DNA of 64,000 nt, taken from Viola odorata (taxonomy: Eukaryota > Streptophyta > Magnoliopsida > Malpighiales > Violaceae). How positions within the stretch are numbered: the stretch's first letter is position 1; every line of letters starts with the position of its first letter. Location: contig OY829543.1 in NCBI GenBank assembly GCA_963691705.1, positions 52,680,564 through 52,744,563 on the forward strand. Reading direction: 5' to 3'. The position numbers and the translations under genes are program-made. Of the stretch, positions 59,811 through 64,000 are shown one piece after another. The notes under the pieces are model-generated. The model was not told where the DNA came from. It made no database searches and worked only from the letters and a program-made list of their open reading frames with translations.

Positions 59811-62494
59811 ATGGAGCAAGCAATAGTAGGAGCATATGGTAGGATACCTTGGGTAAGGTCTGTCATTCGTCAAGGTTCAGTCAGTCAAGTAGTAGCAACC
59901 AGGTGGTCATCTTCTGATAAAATGAGTGTCGACGCAAGTACAAGAACAAAAACAATGGTTGTTCGCTGTACCTTTAAATCGGACGATATCGTGATAAAAT
60001 CACCAAACGACAGGCGACTTTACCGAGTGATTGAGCTCGATAATGGTCTCTGCGCCTTACTCGTCCATGATCCTGAGATTTACTCCGCTGCTGGACCTAA
60101 CACCCGAGAAGGAGAAGAAGAAGAGCCTGATGACGATGAGGATGACGATGATGAAGATGACGATAGTGAGGAAGAAGACGGCGAAGATGATGATGATGAG
60201 GACGAAGAAGCAGACGGAGGAGAAGGAGATGGAAATTCTGCCACGCATACTAAGAAGGTACTGTGGTTGCTGTTAATTGGAAGCTGAGTAGCTGGAGTGG
60301 TTGACATCAGTTGTATTTACTACCGGTATTTTGCTAACAAGCTTTGTTGTCGAAAGTGATTTGTGGAATTTTGCTTTCTATTTTGTAGGCAGCCGCGGCA
60401 ATGTGTGTAGCAATGGGAAGTTTCTCTGACCCTGATGAGGCCCAGGGTCTTGCTCATTTTCTAGGTTTGATTTTATTCCATTACACCGTCTATCTTCTCA
60501 ATTATATCAATGCCCTTGCTCTTTCGTTATCTGGAGAAGCTAATGGATAATCTCAATGAAGATTTAGCTTAAGAGATTAGGTGATTGTCAAGTGCTGGGA
60601 TTCCTCTTAAAATGTAGGGAGGTTTTAAGAGAGGGAATGTGTACTCTGGAGTAGGCTAACTAATATAGCTGAATAGTGAATCAAATTAGGTGGTGTGGAG
60701 ACTAGTAAAATGGAATTTGTTATTGGTTTTGGTTAAATGAAGTTTTTTTCTCTCAATAGGGGCCATAATTCTTTAGCCATTGTAAATCATTTTGCTTTCC
60801 TCTCTACTTTTCTCACCGACAAGGCTACCTTTTCTGTGACCATATTCACCTTTTGAAATTTACTATATCTCACATGAAAATTTACATAATTCCTTACTTA
60901 TGTGAGGTATGCCACCAGTTCTAATCTGTTGAATTTCTTTTTTCAGAACATATGCTCTTCATGGGGAGTGCTGATTTTCCTGATGAGAATGAGGTTAGTT
61001 TGCCAGTGTACTTTTCTTTAAACTCTTGTTGAAAAATGCTTTATGAAAGTACAGTAGATTTTTAACAGGTTGCATTATTAGGACTTCCGTAAAGAGATAA
61101 AAACCACAACGACGGAAACCATAGAAAAAACTCTACCAATCTTGTCAGGAGCGTCTAAAAGTAGTTACAATCTTACTGTTAACAGAAGACAACATTTGGC
61201 TGAGATAGGTCCCACTTGGTGAGGATTAAAGGAAATTTGACCTACTGTTCGCACATGCTAATATTTTATTGAGCATATATAGTTATTGTTTTTTCCTTAA
61301 TAACTTTACAATAGTTGCTGCACAGGACATTCATGTTGTTACCCTTGATTCTGTGGCAATGTAAAGTGTATTTTGGCCTACCAGTTTGACTCTTTTCTTT
61401 TCTAGTATGATAGTTATTTGTCGAAACACGGAGGTTCATCAAATGCATACACAGAGGCTGAACATACCTGCTACCATTTTGAAGTCAAGCCTGAGTTTCT
61501 TCAGGGTGCATTGAGAAGGTAGATGCATAGTTCTGAAGCAAATACTTGATAACCAATGCGTATCTGTCATGATGCTATTTACAGCAAAATTAATGTGTTG
61601 ATGTTTGGGATTTCATCAGATTTTCTCAGTTTTTTGTTTCACCTCTTGTGAAATCAGAAGCAATGCAAAGAGAGGTCCTTGCAGTTGATTCAGGTATGTA
61701 CTGCTCCTTTCTCTTCTGTTTAGTTTTCTTTTTTAAAATCACACCTTAATTTTGATACCCTCAATTTTATATTGTAATTGAAATGTTGGTGTTCTTGTTG
61801 CTGTGTTTATGTCCATTTAAAATGGGCACAGAATTTAACCAGGTTTTGCAAAATGATGCTTGCCGCCTTCAACAACTCCAATGCCATACGTCCGGAACTG
61901 GTCATCTATTTAACAGGTTTTCTTGGGGTAAGGCAACTTCTATCCTTCTCTCTCAGGTTCATGTGTTTTTGTTTGTCAATCTTATTTATTTCTTTGTTTG
62001 TTTGCATTTCAAGGGAATAGGAAAAGCCTGATTGATGCTATGGAGAAAGGAATAAATTTGCGGGAGCATATTCTGAAACTATACAAGGAGTATTACCATG
62101 GTGGACTGATGAAGCTAGTCATTATTGGAGGAGGTAAGCTTTTCCCTTGTCAACTTAAAAGTTACAAAGAATAAGTCATTCTTATGATCTTCAAGTATGA
62201 AGTTGAGAGCAGCAATGAAGTGATCTTATTTTCATTGCAAATGTTTATAATATGATGCAGAGGCTCTGGATGTCCTTGAGAGCTGGGTCATGGAATTGTT
62301 TGTTGATGTCAGAAAAGGTTCTCAGTCAAAGCCGAAATTCCAGGCGGACAGCCCTATATGGAAAGCTGGTAAACTTTATCAATTGGAGGCTGTTAAAGAT
62401 GTCCACATCCTTGATTTAACGTGGACACTGCCATGTCTTCATCAAGATTACCTAAAAAAATCTGAAGATTATTTGGCCCATCTCATTGGGCATG
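59811..62494 (+). CDS. Nardilysin-like M16 metalloprotease, 5' part only
   Basis: Eight exons in phase: 59811-60257, 60389-60464, 60947-60993, 61406-61518, 61620-61693, 61832-61927, 62014-62133 and 62261-62494. They give about 402 residues of a family near 1,000. M16 peptidases use a zinc in an inverted HxxEH motif. Here it is HFLEH, split across exons 2 and 3 (LAHFLEHMLFMGS), with Glu-rich HGGSSNAYTEAEHTCYHFE downstream providing the third-ligand region. The N-terminal part has SPNDRRLYRVIELDNGLCAL, then a long acidic tract (runs of D/E, about 105-145), the nardilysin hallmark. FNQVLQNDACRLQQLQ, YYHGGLMKLVIIGG and LEAVKDVHILDLTW match plant nardilysin (At1g06900). The next exon (expected to continue EGRGSL) is not found before the window ends. 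An internal Met (59922) could be the true start. Confidence 0.93.
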
Positions 62495-64000
62495 GTAAGA
62501 AATCTATGTTTATATGACTGCTCTTGTTCGTATACAATATGGGAGTGCAGGAACTTCATGTGAAATGTGCACAAATGAGAAACCATTTCTAGAACTGTAT
62601 TAACTGCTGGATGAGATGTTTACAGTTACATATAAACAAAATAACCGAACATTATTCCACACCTTATTATTTATCGAACCTGTTCAAAAGAGAAACCTTG
62701 TTATTTATCAAAGTAAAAGTGAATAAAATATCTTGGAAAGAACTTTCACTCTTACTGTTTAATAGATAGCAGTAACCTTTTCCAATTATCTCAATTATGA
62801 CTTCTCATGTTTTAAATTTCCTGGCAATAGCTATAATTTGTGAATGTAATGCAGGACTTTTTCTTTTCTGTTTAATTTATGATTCTGTTATGCTTATTGG
62901 AAATAATAGGGTTTAAAGTCTCAATTAATTTTGGGTTAGAAGTGTTAGTTGTCTTTCAAGAATTAGGACTAAGGATGTTTCACTAGCTATTTACTTAATT
63001 AATATTTTTATTTTCTTACTATAAGGGTTTCTTCCTAGACTATTATAAATAGCCTGCTGGACCTCTTTTGTGTGCTTATTGGTTTCTTTGCAAACCCTAG
63101 GTTTTATCTCTCATTGTGTCTTCCCGAAAATTTCTTTTGTAGGACTAAATTCTTGCTGAGTTTGAATTTATTTTCCCTTTCTCCAATCCTACATCCTGAT
63201 GGATTTCTCAAGCATCTCCATCCTATTGAGGTTTTTGAGTTTGCAATTGGTATAAAGTGCACTGATGCTGGATACGCCAATGTTTATTGAAATATGGAAC
63301 TTCGGAATATTTGTGCCTTACATCGTGTTTGGATTTCAACATTGATCTATTCTGAAGAAAATTAATATTGGTGTTATTGTCGTCGTTGTTGTTATTTGTG
63401 TTTTCATTATTTGAATGACATTGGACTGATTTTTTCTTTGATTTTTCAATCCAAACTTCATGCTCTTGGTTCTTGAAATGCCTCAAAGATCCTTGCTCCA
63501 TTTGATTATTGATCGCTCATTTTGGATAGGATTGGATTCAACCAGGAGAAGAGAGGAGAGCCTTTAATTTGATTTTCAACATGAAAGGTTGAAATATTGG
63601 TGAATTGTTTATAGGAAAAAAGTTTTTTGAAGACTAAAGATGGTGATTATTATTGTTATTAGGTGCATTCCTGTAGAAGTTATTTTATATATTTATATTC
63701 CAAAATTCTTTGATGTTTTTTTTTTTGAAATGACAGAGGTGGGATTTGATGTATTAGAGTCAGCTCTTTTCTGTTTGTTTGTTTGTTTTGTTTTGTTTTT
63801 GTTTTTGATTTTGTTTTTGTTTTTGTTTTTAAGTGCAAAAGTTTGTTTGAAAGCTGGACAAAGGTCATAGATTTTGAAATGTGCTTCCTTTGTGCTCTCA
63901 CCATCATCTCAGTTTAAATTGATGGAGCTTTAACTTTAACTTAAAATAGTTATCTCTAACAGAGCATTCATGCGTCCTCAATCACCATCTCTGCCACAAC
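62495..64000 (+). other. Long nardilysin intron, incomplete
   Basis: It opens with a GTAAGA donor. More than 1.5 kb follow without the expected next exon. It contains a TATAAATAG with downstream T-rich sequence near 63045-63130 that could be an inserted LTR-like fragment, and a TTTTG/TTTTTG simple repeat at 63775-63832. No other gene is seen. Confidence 0.6.

Noticed and set aside
60057..60307. Poly-Ser and poly-Ile minus-strand ORFs
   Set aside because: Antisense to the acidic GAT/GAA repeat of nardilysin exon 1.

Overview
This is a stretch of a flowering-plant nuclear genome, clearly eudicot-like. It is AT-rich and its genes are split by GT-AG introns. The intergenic DNA is full of short inverted-repeat transposons, and every recognisable gene belongs to a land-plant family. 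I rebuilt the gene models by hand from splice sites and reading-frame phase. Ten look intact or intact as far as the window goes: RPT2-like NPH3/BTB protein (+), LRR receptor pseudokinase of the At5g58300 type (+), small secreted Cys protein (-), NET4-type actin-binding protein (+), cinnamate 4-hydroxylase C4H (+), 810-residue protein of unknown function (+), short type-A response regulator (-), VAL/HSI2-type B3 repressor (+), FYVE/RING-like zinc-finger protein with a His-rich tract (-), and a single-exon DUF4228/PADRE protein (+). A nardilysin-like metalloprotease (+) runs off the right edge. Two broken gene pieces were also found: an FLZ zinc-finger fragment and an RNase-H-like retrotransposon fragment.

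Layout. 1-2 kb: a cluster of MITEs. 2.07-4.57 kb: RPT2-like gene. 4.6-10.7 kb: gene-poor DNA with a 519-bp fold-back element and a probable LTR remnant. 11.2-15.6 kb: receptor pseudokinase with a 5'UTR intron. 16.1-17.5 kb: secreted Cys protein on the minus strand. 18.5-22.1 kb: NET4. 23.8-28.4 kb: C4H with an AC-element-rich promoter and transposons in both introns. 29.1-34.5 kb: 16-exon unknown gene, convergent with the response regulator at 35.1-36.4 kb. 36.4-39.2 kb: empty. 39.7-46.2 kb: VAL, convergent with the zinc-finger gene at 47.2-49.1 kb. 49.8-52.1 kb: a TIR-bracketed element enclosing the FLZ fragment and carrying a nested MITE. 53.5-55.2 kb: a hAT-type element with an 8-bp target duplication. 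56.2 kb: PADRE gene. 57-59.8 kb: empty. 59.8 kb to the end: nardilysin.

The genes do not form a pathway. Their order is informative, though. From memory, Arabidopsis carries HSI2/VAL1 (At2g30470), At2g30480, C4H (At2g30490), NET4B (At2g30500) and RPT2 (At2g30520) as neighbours, with a duplicated segment holding At5g58300 and NET4A (At5g58320). The window shows the same set in one continuous block, so it looks like a conserved, little-fractionated version of that neighbourhood.

The most unusual structure is the 49.8-52.1 kb TIR element that appears to hold a captured, start-less FLZ gene piece and has itself been hit by a younger MITE. No RNA genes, CRISPR arrays or viral genes were recognised.
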